From the NCBI GenBank assembly GCA_029556045.1, contig JAKQGS010000024.1:1-21249 (forward strand): a DNA stretch of 21,249 nt. The letters run 5' to 3'. The position numbers and the translations under genes were made by a program. This DNA is from Pseudomonadota bacterium. Its GTDB lineage: Bacteria; Bdellovibrionota; Oligoflexia; Oligoflexales; Oligoflexaceae. Under the pieces are notes generated by a model that saw only the letters and a list, made by a program, of their open reading frames with translations, was not told where the DNA came from and did no database searches. Of the stretch, positions 1-8,000 are shown piece by piece; the first letter of the stretch is position 1, and each line of letters begins with the position of its first letter.

Positions 1-64
1 CAAAGGTCACCAGAAATTTTGATCCGGTCACAGTGCCAGCTGCACCAAGAAATTTGATTTCCAC
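1..64 (-). CDS. Metallo-beta-lactamase-fold RNA-processing exonuclease family protein, N-terminal fragment
   Basis: Only the first 21 codons lie in the window; the rest runs off the left edge. Reading leftward from a GTG at 64-62, the translation is VEIKFLGAAGTVTGSKFLV followed by TF. The FLGAAGTVTGS block is the typical first strand and loop of the beta-CASP metallo-beta-lactamase family (COG1236-like, related to CPSF/RNase J exonucleases). A strong ribosome binding site, AAGGAGG at 78-72, sits 7 nt before the GTG and fixes the start. These enzymes are cytoplasmic, two-metal RNA or phosphodiester hydrolases, but the metal-binding HxHxDH motif would lie outside the window, so activity cannot be judged. 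The gene diverges from the lipoprotein gene at 440. Confidence 0.72.
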   Translation of the reverse strand, partial: MEIKFLGAAGTVTGSKFLVTF

Positions 65-162
65 CGATCTTCCTCCTTGAAGCGTTATCACCTGCATGAT
101 GGCCCGACAACGATTCTTCATTACCATTCCGTATGTCACAGTCCCTGTGCCAGGCGAACAGG

Positions 163-185
163 CTGGGCACAACTGGGCACAACTG
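163..185. repeat. 10-bp tandem direct repeat, CTGGGCACAA twice plus CTG
   Basis: CTGGGCACAA occupies 163-172 and 173-182 and is followed by a partial third copy (CTG, 183-185). The 10-bp period would place equivalent bases on the same face of the helix. It lies between two divergent genes, where regulator sites are expected; no known operator consensus is recognised. Confidence 0.7.
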
Positions 186-241
186 CCCCTAACATACTCC
201 AAAGATTGAAATAATAAAACCAAGGGTTGTCCTAAAAAGCC

Positions 242-261
242 CCTGGTTCAGACCTGGTTCA
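242..261. repeat. Short direct repeat CCTGGTTCA, 11-bp period
   Basis: CCTGGTTCA is found at 242-250 and again at 253-261, separated by GA. Like the repeat at 163-185 it has near-helical spacing in the same divergent spacer. It may be a regulator site or chance. Confidence 0.6.
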
Positions 262-439
262 TTGCGTCGGTGCGATTTACGGTATTGTTACAACCTCAAA
301 GGCAGGACTGAGGTTGCAGGCAAACACCCACCAACCAAGGAAAATCTGCCGTTTTATCAAATAGATGATGATTCGTCTCAAGTTTTGCCCCGTTCCAACC
401 GATAGGGAATATCGAATGATCGTCAATGAGGAGCGCTTT

Positions 440-1171
440 ATGAGGAACCTGCCGTATTTCGCCATCATGGCTACACTGATCGCACTTTCAGCCTGCCAGA
501 GAGGTGGCGGTAAGGGCATCAACGTCGGCGCATGCAATCCTTCCATGAGCGTGCAAAATTGCCCCAAACCAGGGGATACGGCCAGCACGCAGAAGCAGGG
601 TGATGTCTATGAACGAATAGGCGGCAGCGGCATCGACACACCTGCCGGTTCCGTGTTAGGAACCGGCAACGAACAAACTGGGAGTGAAACCACCGAGCCC
701 GTAGTTACCGACGGTGACCAGACCGCTGAACAAACCGAAAAAGAAACTCTGCCAGAAGTAAACACACCTCCGGCGGATCCAAACGATGTTCCAGAAGTTA
801 AAACGGAAGAGTTTCCCAAGGTGGAACCTCAACCAGCGGCAGAAACACCTACGGAAAAGACAGCAACAACTCCTGCAGCGGTGACTCCCCCTCAGGTTAA
901 ATTTTTAATCGATGGCGCTCCGTCTCTGGCAAACCTCAAAGTCTCGTTTTCTGAAACGACTGTCACCAACTTCAAATACGCCGCCGATCCTAACCAATCG
1001 GTACAAAAGTATGCTTTTAATAATGCGACGCAGATGCATGAAGCAACCTATCTGAAGGTCACCCTCAATTATACGTTTGATTTTGATGGGGCAACTTGCA
1101 AGGGAGATGTTCAAGTAGAAGCTCCCGACGATTCGGAAGGCACCATTGGATATACCACGTGCACCAAATAA
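440..1171 (+). CDS. Predicted lipoprotein with Glu/Pro/Thr-rich stalk, function unknown
   Basis: A 243-residue protein. The ATG at 440 is preferred over the upstream in-frame ATG at 365 because GAGGAG at 428-433 lies 6 nt before it and the protein then begins with a normal lipoprotein signal peptide ending in the lipobox LSAC (Cys at residue 19). The lipidated Cys is followed by QR, with no Asp at +2, so outer-membrane sorting is likely if standard Lol rules apply. About residues 45-155 are low complexity, rich in Glu, Thr and Pro, a probable flexible stalk. The last ~90 residues look like a small beta-rich domain (FLIDGAPSLANLKVSF onward) with two Cys (CKGD and TTCTK) that could form a disulfide. 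I do not recognise the family. It lies 33 nt before a second lipoprotein gene with a similar stalk, so the two are probably co-transcribed. Confidence 0.75.
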   Translation: MRNLPYFAIMATLIALSACQRGGGKGINVGACNPSMSVQNCPKPGDTASTQKQGDVYERIGGSGIDTPAGSVLGTGNEQTGSETTEPVVTDGDQTAEQTEKETLPEVNTPPADPNDVPEVKTEEFPKVEPQPAAETPTEKTATTPAAVTPPQVKFLIDGAPSLANLKVSFSETTVTNFKYAADPNQSVQKYAFNNATQMHEATYLKVTLNYTFDFDGATCKGDVQVEAPDDSEGTIGYTTCTK

Positions 1172-1204
1172 CGAAAAATTCCTAACACTTCAAATGGGTG
1201 ATCT

Positions 1205-2233
1205 ATGAAAAAGTATCAAATAAGTCATAAAACGGTCTCCCTCACCGCTATATTTATTATGGCAATGGCCACCTACGCGTGCCAACAGGAAACTCTTTCG
1301 CACGGAAGCGAAGATCTTTCGGGTGGCGTTCAATACCGATTGCTTCACGGTGCCAACACAGAAAAGGGCAACCAGGACATCATGCTGGTGTTCCCCGATA
1401 CCGCCGATGGGTTTCCGGCAAACGGCCAGCTGGCACCACGCCTGGTGGGTGAGGTGGAAATCGTGTTTCAAAAGTCTGAACCCAAACAGCGGCCGGATAG
1501 CGACATCGAGTTTGACCAGTTTATGCCGGTTGTCGTCGACAAGTCTGGCTCGTTTCCTCTCGCCATAAAAGAGGCAAACTTGGTTATCGAACAGGCTTTC
1601 GATCCGAATTTCGGAGTTGCTGAGCCTGCTGCGACAAACGAACAACCCCCAACCGCCGCTCAGACGACTGTGCCACCAACGACACCTGCCCCGTCAGCTC
1701 CGGCGACAGCCCCTGCATCATCGGCGCAAACCGCGCCCGCCGCTCAGGCGGGAACTGAGGGCGCTTTTGATGATGCACCTGTAGGTACGGGGTTACGTGG
1801 ATTCTTTGCCAATGGACCTGTGGCCCCAACCAGCGCTCCAACAAACAACACACCAATGCCAACATCAACATCGATGGAGACCGTACCAGCGCAAACGGCA
1901 ACTCCCACGGCGACTCCCACGGCAACTCCTGCGACACAGCAGCAAACACCGGCAACCGTGGAAAACGTTGGCAAGATGCCAGAGTACTACCAATGCAAGC
2001 TATCACCAGTGCAGCGCGCCAGCAAATTTGGAAATCCAGGTTTGTCTTTGGATTGTACGAAGATTGCCGTTTCAAGCTTTGCGGCACTATGCGCCAGCGT
2101 GGCGGAACTGAACAAAGTTGATCCGCAGTTTTCAACCGACGGCAAGCAATGTATGATCAACGGTAAAAACTATAACTCTATGGAAGGTGGGCTGAATAGT
2201 CTGAAGCGCGAGTATAACAGAATGCGCCGATAG
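1205..2233 (+). CDS. Predicted lipoprotein with Pro/Thr/Ala-rich stalk and Cys-containing C-terminal domain, function unknown
   Basis: A 342-residue protein starting at an ATG with a GGGTGA-type ribosome site just upstream. The N-terminus has a Lys-containing n-region, a hydrophobic stretch and the lipobox TYAC (Cys at residue 26). Residues ~30-130 look folded (LVFPDTADGFPA, VEIVFQKSE). Residues ~135-255 form a Pro/Thr/Ala/Gln-rich linker that includes a DNA-level 12-bp repeat encoding TATP. The final ~85 residues hold four Cys (YYQCKL, LDCTK, ALCASV, KQCMI) and end in a basic helix, KREYNRMRR. No family is recognised. The design of lipid anchor, long disordered stalk and small terminal domain matches the gene before it and suggests reaching across the periplasm or out from the cell surface. 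It ends only 11 nt from the convergent pgeF stop, with no obvious terminator. Confidence 0.75.
   Translation: MKKYQISHKTVSLTAIFIMAMATYACQQETLSHGSEDLSGGVQYRLLHGANTEKGNQDIMLVFPDTADGFPANGQLAPRLVGEVEIVFQKSEPKQRPDSDIEFDQFMPVVVDKSGSFPLAIKEANLVIEQAFDPNFGVAEPAATNEQPPTAAQTTVPPTTPAPSAPATAPASSAQTAPAAQAGTEGAFDDAPVGTGLRGFFANGPVAPTSAPTNNTPMPTSTSMETVPAQTATPTATPTATPATQQQTPATVENVGKMPEYYQCKLSPVQRASKFGNPGLSLDCTKIAVSSFAALCASVAELNKVDPQFSTDGKQCMINGKNYNSMEGGLNSLKREYNRMRR
1895..1930 (+). repeat. Three 12-bp in-frame repeats encoding TATP
   Basis: ACGGCAACTCCC, ACGGCGACTCCC and ACGGCAACTCCT follow one another at 1895-1906, 1907-1918 and 1919-1930. They encode TATP three times within the disordered stalk. Near-identity at DNA level suggests recent slippage or duplication; the copy number could vary between strains without shifting frame. 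Confidence 0.85.
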
Positions 2234-2244
2234 TATTATCCACC

Positions 2245-2964
2245 CTAAGATTTCATCTTGATCCACGACCAGTTACGACCAGCTGCCGCCCCATCCCGGC
2301 GGTAGCTGTGCCACTTTCCATTGCTATCTCTGGTACTCATTTGCATAACCGTCAGGTTCACCGGATTCAGTCCAAGGTTCAGCAGTTGCAGGCTTGCGCC
2401 CACAGCCAGGTCAAGATGCCACCGATCGTTTCGCCCTTTCACGATCGCCAGGTAGTGGGCACTTGGATCTACTGAAACAGTACTGTTTAAAAAAGCATCC
2501 ATCACTTCAGGCCCCACTTCAAAATCCGCCACTCCAATCGCCGGACCAATTGCGACTCTAAGTTGCGAGAGTGACACCCCCCGCTTCTGCCAAAATTCCG
2601 AAGCTTGGACGAGTATGCCATTCGTCAAACCTCGCCACCCCGCATGGACCGCCATGACCCCGGTTGCATGCGCCATCAGCACAGGCAGGCAATCGGCGGT
2701 TTGCACCGCGACAGTCTGGTCTGGTTGGCTGGTAAAAATACCATCCGCCTGAGTTCGATCAAGGGCGGTGAATTGGGTGCCACCACCTGCCTCAATGATG
2801 TGATCCCCATGCACCTGCCGGGGGTAATGAAAGCAATTGGAATTGGGAGAGGCATCCTCTCTCCCGCAAAAACGATGCGAGGCAATCCCGCTAAGGGTCA
2901 TGGCCTCGGAACCTTCCATCTGCCAGTGAATGAGATTGAGTTGGTTTAGGATATTCTGGGTCAT
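2245..2964 (-). CDS. pgeF: PgeF/YfiH-type multicopper polyphenol oxidase-family protein (peptidoglycan editing factor)
   Basis: A 239-residue protein, normal for the YfiH/DUF152/LACC1 family. Diagnostic blocks are PRQVHGD (His ~52), QTADCLPVL (Cys ~92) and AVHAGWRGL (His ~107), the His-Cys-His set that binds zinc and forms the active site, plus AIGPAIG and the C-terminal SYRRDGAAAGR. Family members are purine nucleoside-active enzymes; in E. coli PgeF removes wrongly placed L-Ser from peptidoglycan precursors. The usual Cys just before the SYRRD segment is absent here (MST instead of CT). The ATG at 2964 is preferred: AGGTG, overlapping the aroQ stop, lies 9 nt before it. A GTG at 2976 directly abutting the aroQ stop would add four residues. 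It is the last gene of the leftward string and converges with the lipoprotein gene. Confidence 0.88.
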   Translation of the reverse strand: MTQNILNQLNLIHWQMEGSEAMTLSGIASHRFCGREDASPNSNCFHYPRQVHGDHIIEAGGGTQFTALDRTQADGIFTSQPDQTVAVQTADCLPVLMAHATGVMAVHAGWRGLTNGILVQASEFWQKRGVSLSQLRVAIGPAIGVADFEVGPEVMDAFLNSTVSVDPSAHYLAIVKGRNDRWHLDLAVGASLQLLNLGLNPVNLTVMQMSTRDSNGKWHSYRRDGAAAGRNWSWIKMKS

Positions 2965-2976
2965 ACGTCGGCGCAC

Positions 2977-3492
2977 CTATTTCTGCAATTGCAACAATAA
3001 ACCGACAAGACCGGTAAGGTAGGAATCCGTTCCGAAGCCATAGACCACACCGAGCGACTGTGCTGCGGTATATGATTTGTGGCGAAAATCCTCCCGACGA
3101 GCCAGGTTGGAAAGATGCACTTCCACGAATGGCAGCCTCAATGCTGCCAGACGATCCGCCAGAGCCAATGATGTATGGGTCCAAGCACCGGCATTGAGAA
3201 GAACTCCGTCCCACCCCTGATCAAAGTGTTCTAAAAAGACGCGTTCATCGTTGCTTTGAAAAAAAGATAGGTCAAAAACCATATGAGGCCACAGGCCGTG
3301 CAATTGAACCGCAAATTCGTTTAACTTTTGTTCAATCTCGCCAAGACCATCAAGACCATAATGCTCTGGATCCCGCTGCCCAAGCAAATCAAGATTAACT
3401 CCGTTAGCAACCAAAATTCTAAACCGTCTCAGCTGCTCGGAACCAGCAGATTTCTTATTGATTTTAGGAATTTTCGATTTTTTCTGACTCAA
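2977..3492 (-). CDS. aroQ: Type II 3-dehydroquinate dehydratase
   Basis: 171 residues. The enzyme dehydrates 3-dehydroquinate to 3-dehydroshikimate in the shikimate pathway as a cytoplasmic dodecamer. Visible signatures: ILVANGVNLDLLGQRDPEHYG (variant of NGPNLNLLGxRxPxxYG) with catalytic Arg40 and Tyr45, FQSNDE (78-83), LLNAGAWTHTS (Asn100), VEVHLSNL (His126) and RREDFRHKS. Substitutions such as V for P in NGPN and D for N in NLN are unusual, but the catalytic residues are kept. A Lys-rich N-terminal extension of about 24 residues precedes the first strand. The start is TTG at 3492, whose TTGA overlaps the TGA of the preceding gene; GGAG lies 8 nt before it, so the rare start is supported. 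It follows pilus genes on the same strand, so a biosynthetic gene rides on this transcript. Confidence 0.9.
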   Translation of the reverse strand: MSQKKSKIPKINKKSAGSEQLRRFRILVANGVNLDLLGQRDPEHYGLDGLGEIEQKLNEFAVQLHGLWPHMVFDLSFFQSNDERVFLEHFDQGWDGVLLNAGAWTHTSLALADRLAALRLPFVEVHLSNLARREDFRHKSYTAAQSLGVVYGFGTDSYLTGLVGLLLQLQK

Positions 3493-4457
3493 GCCAGACG
3501 CTCCAACAGTCGATAGAGATACTTGACTTGATGATCCAGTATTTCCAATGTCTCCATCTGGTCCACCACCTCCGGGTTAATCGCAAGGTCCCGCTCTCTT
3601 TGTTCCCGCTTCAACCGATTGATATCCACTACCTTCTTCTTATACAACTCGTTATGCGGCGATGCTTGCAGCAGGCGTCGGTAAATATCAAGGGCCTTTT
3701 GATAGTGCCCCTGTTTTTCAAAAATATCCGCCAAAGTCGTGCTATCGAGTTCAACCCCAGCCCCCACATGAGGTGCCGACCGAATACGCTCACCCGAGAA
3801 TATCTCGCGAAGCGGTACAACGTAAAATCCTTCGATGGCTTTGAGGAACTTGAGATCTTGTGGTTGCTCTTGACCTGCGCCAGTGTCGTCTAAATCAGCA
3901 AACTGGGAATCACCGGGAGAAGAAACCTCATCATTTGCCGAGTCTACCAAGACGGAAACACCAGCCGCCTTCAGCTGTTCGATCAATTCTTCCCGTACCT
4001 TGATAAATCGGCTGAACTCGAGGGCATCGCCAAGTTTCTTGATTTCATCATCAAAAAACTGTCGTGATTTAATGTGTTGAAAAATCTCTCTCGCTTCTTT
4101 TTCTTTCCCCAGCACAATGGCCAGTTTGAACCCGATCTTTTGCGCCATCACGTTTTCGTGTAGGGATTCCGGTGAATTTTCCAACGTTGTCCACGCCTGC
4201 TGCATCAATCCACGGCCCATCAGTTCCCGCGCCAGAATCACGCGAGCCACCGTAAAACCAGCGTGACGCTCAACCCCTTCCATCAGAAGTTCAAGGCACT
4301 CGTCTATCTTCTGGTGACTTTTCAGGATATCGGCCACGGGGAGAAAGGACTTTCCTTCAGGATTCTCCTCGTAGCGCCGCACAATGGCGGCTTCCGACTT
4401 GGAAAGTTTGAGCTTCCGTAAAATGGGGGTCCATGGATTGTTTTTGACTGGCGCCAC
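3489..4457 (-). CDS. TPR-repeat protein, function unknown
   Basis: 322 residues with no signal peptide, so probably cytoplasmic. Helical repeats of tetratricopeptide type are visible at about 38-96 (ILKSHQKIDECLELLMEGV and following) and 240-283 (LADIFEKQGHYQKALDIYRRLL, then a second helix pair). They are separated by an acidic, probably disordered linker at 171-201. The C-terminus (296-322) is a long amphipathic helix, likely a coiled coil. I choose a GTG at 4457, 4 nt after the stop of the lipoprotein gene, because GGAG precedes it by 7 nt; a TTG at 4484 would extend the protein by nine residues but overlaps the upstream gene and lacks a ribosome site. Its place after pilMNOPQ suggests a pilus-assembly scaffold, like other TPR pilus proteins, but this is inference from position only. 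Confidence 0.75.
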   Translation of the reverse strand: MAPVKNNPWTPILRKLKLSKSEAAIVRRYEENPEGKSFLPVADILKSHQKIDECLELLMEGVERHAGFTVARVILARELMGRGLMQQAWTTLENSPESLHENVMAQKIGFKLAIVLGKEKEAREIFQHIKSRQFFDDEIKKLGDALEFSRFIKVREELIEQLKAAGVSVLVDSANDEVSSPGDSQFADLDDTGAGQEQPQDLKFLKAIEGFYVVPLREIFSGERIRSAPHVGAGVELDSTTLADIFEKQGHYQKALDIYRRLLQASPHNELYKKKVVDINRLKREQRERDLAINPEVVDQMETLEILDHQVKYLYRLLERLA

Positions 4458-4461
4458 AAGC

Positions 4462-5010
4462 TCACTCCGCCACGGTGTTTTCAACGGATACCACGCCGGG
4501 CTCCGAATAAAGGGCTCCCGAATGCATCTGGACGCTGACTTCGCTGGTTATACCGACGCCCGGACAAACCGGCACCACTTCGATGGTCATGACCCCGCAG
4601 GTATCCGAACACCAGTTTGACTTGGGAGTGGTGATACCGAGGTACCGATAGGGTGTCAGATTACCTTCCTCATCCAAAGAGACGTTCTCATCGTTGTACA
4701 CATTGGTGGCGACAGCACCCTGAATGATCGGTTCAAATGAGATGGCCGGCACCGGCCGTCGACTTTCAAGCTCACCCTCTTTTTGTACCTCTGATACCAC
4801 AAACTGCATCATAACCGGTCCGGAGAGGGCTGCATCAGCCTGGGAACAATAGATTTTCGGTTCCGCTGTTGCCAGTTTGATTTGATATTCTGGTGAGGAT
4901 GACGCAATGATCGCATTCGAGCATGACAGCCGGCAAAGGCCAGGATCTTCCGGCTTGAAGGAACAGCCCCCCAACAGAATCATCGCCATCAATATCACGA
5001 CTTGAATCAT
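4462..5010 (-). CDS. Predicted Cys-rich lipoprotein downstream of pilQ, function unknown
   Basis: 182 residues starting at ATG 5010 with GGGAG 8 nt upstream. The N-terminus MIQVVILMAMILLGGC is a compact lipoprotein signal with lipobox LGGC (Cys16). Six further Cys follow (GLC, LSC, YC, WC, TC, VC), enough for three disulfides, and the body appears beta-rich. I do not recognise a family. It is the first gene after pilQ (71-nt gap, no terminator seen) and is lipid-anchored. A pilotin or secretin-accessory role such as that of Tgl/PilF is therefore conceivable, but known pilotins are TPR proteins and this one is not. A surface or pilus-associated lipoprotein is equally possible. Confidence 0.72.
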   Translation of the reverse strand: MIQVVILMAMILLGGCSFKPEDPGLCRLSCSNAIIASSSPEYQIKLATAEPKIYCSQADAALSGPVMMQFVVSEVQKEGELESRRPVPAISFEPIIQGAVATNVYNDENVSLDEEGNLTPYRYLGITTPKSNWCSDTCGVMTIEVVPVCPGVGITSEVSVQMHSGALYSEPGVVSVENTVAE

Positions 5011-5081
5011 GACAGGTTCTCCCGCCTATTGTCGATACATCCAACTGGTCCTAATGCACCTTCAAGTAACCGATGCGTATA

Positions 5082-8000
5082 CTACATCGCTTCGTTGCCA
5101 CCATTATTGACGGTTTCCGTTCCATTGTTTCCGCCATTGTTGCCACCGGCATTATTATTAACGGTGTTGCCACCATTGACATTGTTGTTGGCTGCGCCAA
5201 AGTTCCCTTGATTGCCGGTGTTACCGCCGTTATTACCCGAAACGTTATTATTGGCTCCACCATTACCGGCGTTACTACCATTTCCATTGCCACCAACCGC
5301 CGCTTGTGGATTCTCGTAAATTCCCGTATTTTCCTGTGGCGTCTGGGAAACATCTGCGGTGTTCGATGCGTCGGCGCTGCGTTCTCCCCGGTTATCTTCG
5401 CCCGATTGTACGGTTGGGGTCACCATAACAAGCAGCTCCATCTGGGACTCGTCCATCGACGTTGAGCGAAACAAGGCTCCAATGATCGGAATATCTGACA
5501 GGTAGGGTATCCCCAACGTGGTTTTAGTTTGTTTAGTGTCATAGATTCCACCGATAACGCCGGTCTCGCCACTGCGTTTGGTCATTTTGGTTTCCACATG
5601 CCGGGTGTTTTTATTGGCCAGCACCTCACCCAAACTGGGTGAAGGCGTATCACTATTGATGTTGATGGTCATGTTAACGGTTCCCGAAGCCGAGACTTCC
5701 GGTGTTACTTCGAGGCTTAGATTGAAGGTTACCTCCGCCAGCCCCTGCGCTCCGTTACCGCCTCCCACCGGCCCGGCTCCTCCCGCCTGTATAACAGCTC
5801 CACCAGCCGCCGGCCGGAAGTATTGCGACGACCCGGCTTCAATGCGGGCAGGCTGACGATCCAGAACCGTCACATGGTTATGCTGCAGCACATTGGTGGT
5901 ACCCTTCTTTTCTTCCATTTTCAGCAATAAGTCGATGTCGATAAAGTTGTTCAAACTGCCGAAACGAAGCCCCACCGTGCCGGCTGAATTGGCACCACTG
6001 ACACCTGGGTCAACGGAAAATGTTGAATTGAGCGAGTTGGGAAAGTTCAGGGTACCAAAACCCAGTCCGCGCGCCGGGTCAAAATTAACACCGCTTCCCC
6101 ACAAAATTCCGAAGAAGTTCGATGAATCCCGCTTGACTTCCACAATACGGGAGGCGATTTCAACCTGTGGGGTTTCCAGATCGATGCGATCCAGGGTGTT
6201 CTTGATTTTAGCCAGAATATAGGGCGCGGCTTCTGCCACCACAGAGTTGGTGCGGGCATCTGCGGATACTTTCGTACGAGGATCGCGGGCGATATCGGTG
6301 GCCAGCATCGCCTGTAACTGCGTCACAGCATCGGCCGCCACACTATGGGAGAGGCGCATCACCAAAATCTTGGTGGGGACCAGACGCATTTTGTATTCTT
6401 TGACCCGCTCAAGACGTTCAAGATAGGAATTCATATTTTCCAGGCGGTCAATACGAGTCAAGCGCTGCCCCACTCGCACCATTGCCAGCCCATAGGTTTC
6501 AAGGACACCTTTCAGTGCCTCATCCCAAGGGACATCACGCATATTGACGGAAATGAGGATATTAGCAACCTCCTGTGGGTATACAAAATTGTTGCCGCTC
6601 TCCTCTTCAATCGCTTTGAGAACCAGATTGAGAGGTGTTTCATGAAAGCTCAGCTGCACGGCCCGCCCGGAAAAAGAACGGGCTGCATCCTCCTGATCCT
6701 GCCCCAGCATATCTCCTTCCGGGGACGCTCCATCATCTATGATGGTGCCATTATCCATGCCCCCGTCGTCCTGCCCAATGGCGCCAATTGTGAAGGATTC
6801 CACGACAAATCCTGGCACCAGCGTTGGTTTGCGATTATCAGAATGGTCCGATCCACCGGAAGATCTGTCGCGTTCTCCGGGAAATTTGCCAAAGCTTGCA
6901 GGCAGTCCCTCCCCGTTAACATCCACCGAATCACTCGATAGGAGCTGATCAATGGGAACTCCACCGTGTGGACCAAGTCCCTGAAATGCCCTTTTGCCGG
7001 GATCGGGAACATAAGCCCTCGCTAATTTTGCATTCTTGGGCTTTTGACTACCGTTCTCCATGAAAGGCATCAGGTTGACATCCCCCAATGGTTGAGCCTT
7101 ATCAACAGCGTGTACAACCCTGGTGGGACCTGGGGCAAAATAGGTTTCCGGAATGGTGTAGGACAGTAGAACGCTGCCATCCTTGGCGAATAGGTTGGGT
7201 CGCACCGCGTCCCGCATGGTTAAAACGACATCCACATGACCGTCCAGTTCATCAACTCGCATGCGAACGTAGGCGACGGGTGCGCGAAACTCACTGGCGT
7301 CGATATCTCTCTGGAGCTTGGGTCGAATCCCAGTGGCCAGGAAACGAATCACCAACTCCGGTTGCTCAGCGCGGTTTTTTTCCATGAACACGTCAAACTG
7401 GGGAGACCCATCGGTGATCATTTCTATTCTGAGTGCACGTTCCTTTTCTCGGTAGTCATAACCTACCCACATCAATCGCGCCAGAGCCGGCATAACATCA
7501 TGCGTAGGTATCGAAAAGGCGTCGGTCATGGCGGGTACCTGTGGGGTAGATGCCAGTGAGGCCGGTGGATTCGCCCCAGCAGCATTTATCGGTAATGGCG
7601 CAACGAGAGCCGATGCAGGAGATGATGCTTCTGTAGGATTGGCTACTGCATTTGCCGCCTCCTCCCGATTGCCAACGGACCCCGTCAGCACGTTTGCGGA
7701 ATTACCGCTCGGGAGATTGGATACATCATTGTTGGTCGATGCTCGGTTGGTCACAGCGTTCACCGACACCTGGTTGGTTGTCAAGTCGGGATCTGAAGAC
7801 AAATCGTCAGTGTTTTCTGGAAGCCCTTCATCCATAGCCACACCATTACTTCCAGAAAAATTCTGCAGCGGCTCACCAGATCCTTCTACACCGATTAAAT
7901 CCGGAAGTTCTTCGTCTTCAAATTGATGATTGTTCCCGGTATCGTTTTCACTACCGGCCTTTTGCTCATTGGCAACCAGAGCCCCTTCATTGACGGGTTC

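Larger units (their letters stand above)
65..439. other. Divergent intergenic region with short tandem repeats
   Basis: This stretch separates the leftward nuclease gene from the rightward lipoprotein gene, so it must hold both promoters. I see no convincing coding sequence. It holds a 10-bp tandem repeat (163-185), a 9-bp repeat at 11-bp spacing (242-261) and an imperfect inverted repeat pairing 218-226 with 240-248. An AT-rich segment at 205-220 reads TATTAT on the minus strand (216-211), a possible -10 box for the nuclease gene, but no good -35 partners it. No promoter can be called with confidence. Confidence 0.5.

Noticed and set aside
163..190. Possible sigma54 promoter in the TGGGCAC repeats
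   Set aside because: The TGGCAC-N5-TTGC pattern is not met on either strand; the motif simply repeats.
1584..2135. 183-codon leftward open frame opposite the second lipoprotein gene
   Set aside because: Long only because the Pro/Thr-rich coding strand lacks stops on its complement; no ribosome site or family match.
5085..5294. Regular repeats resembling a CRISPR or minisatellite
   Set aside because: The pattern is irregular and in frame, encoding the Asn/Gly tail of PilQ; there are no equal spacers.
6345..6941. 198-codon rightward open frame opposite pilQ
   Set aside because: It lies wholly antisense to the conserved STN/N0 part of the secretin, and its sequence is a Cys/His-rich shadow with no domain.
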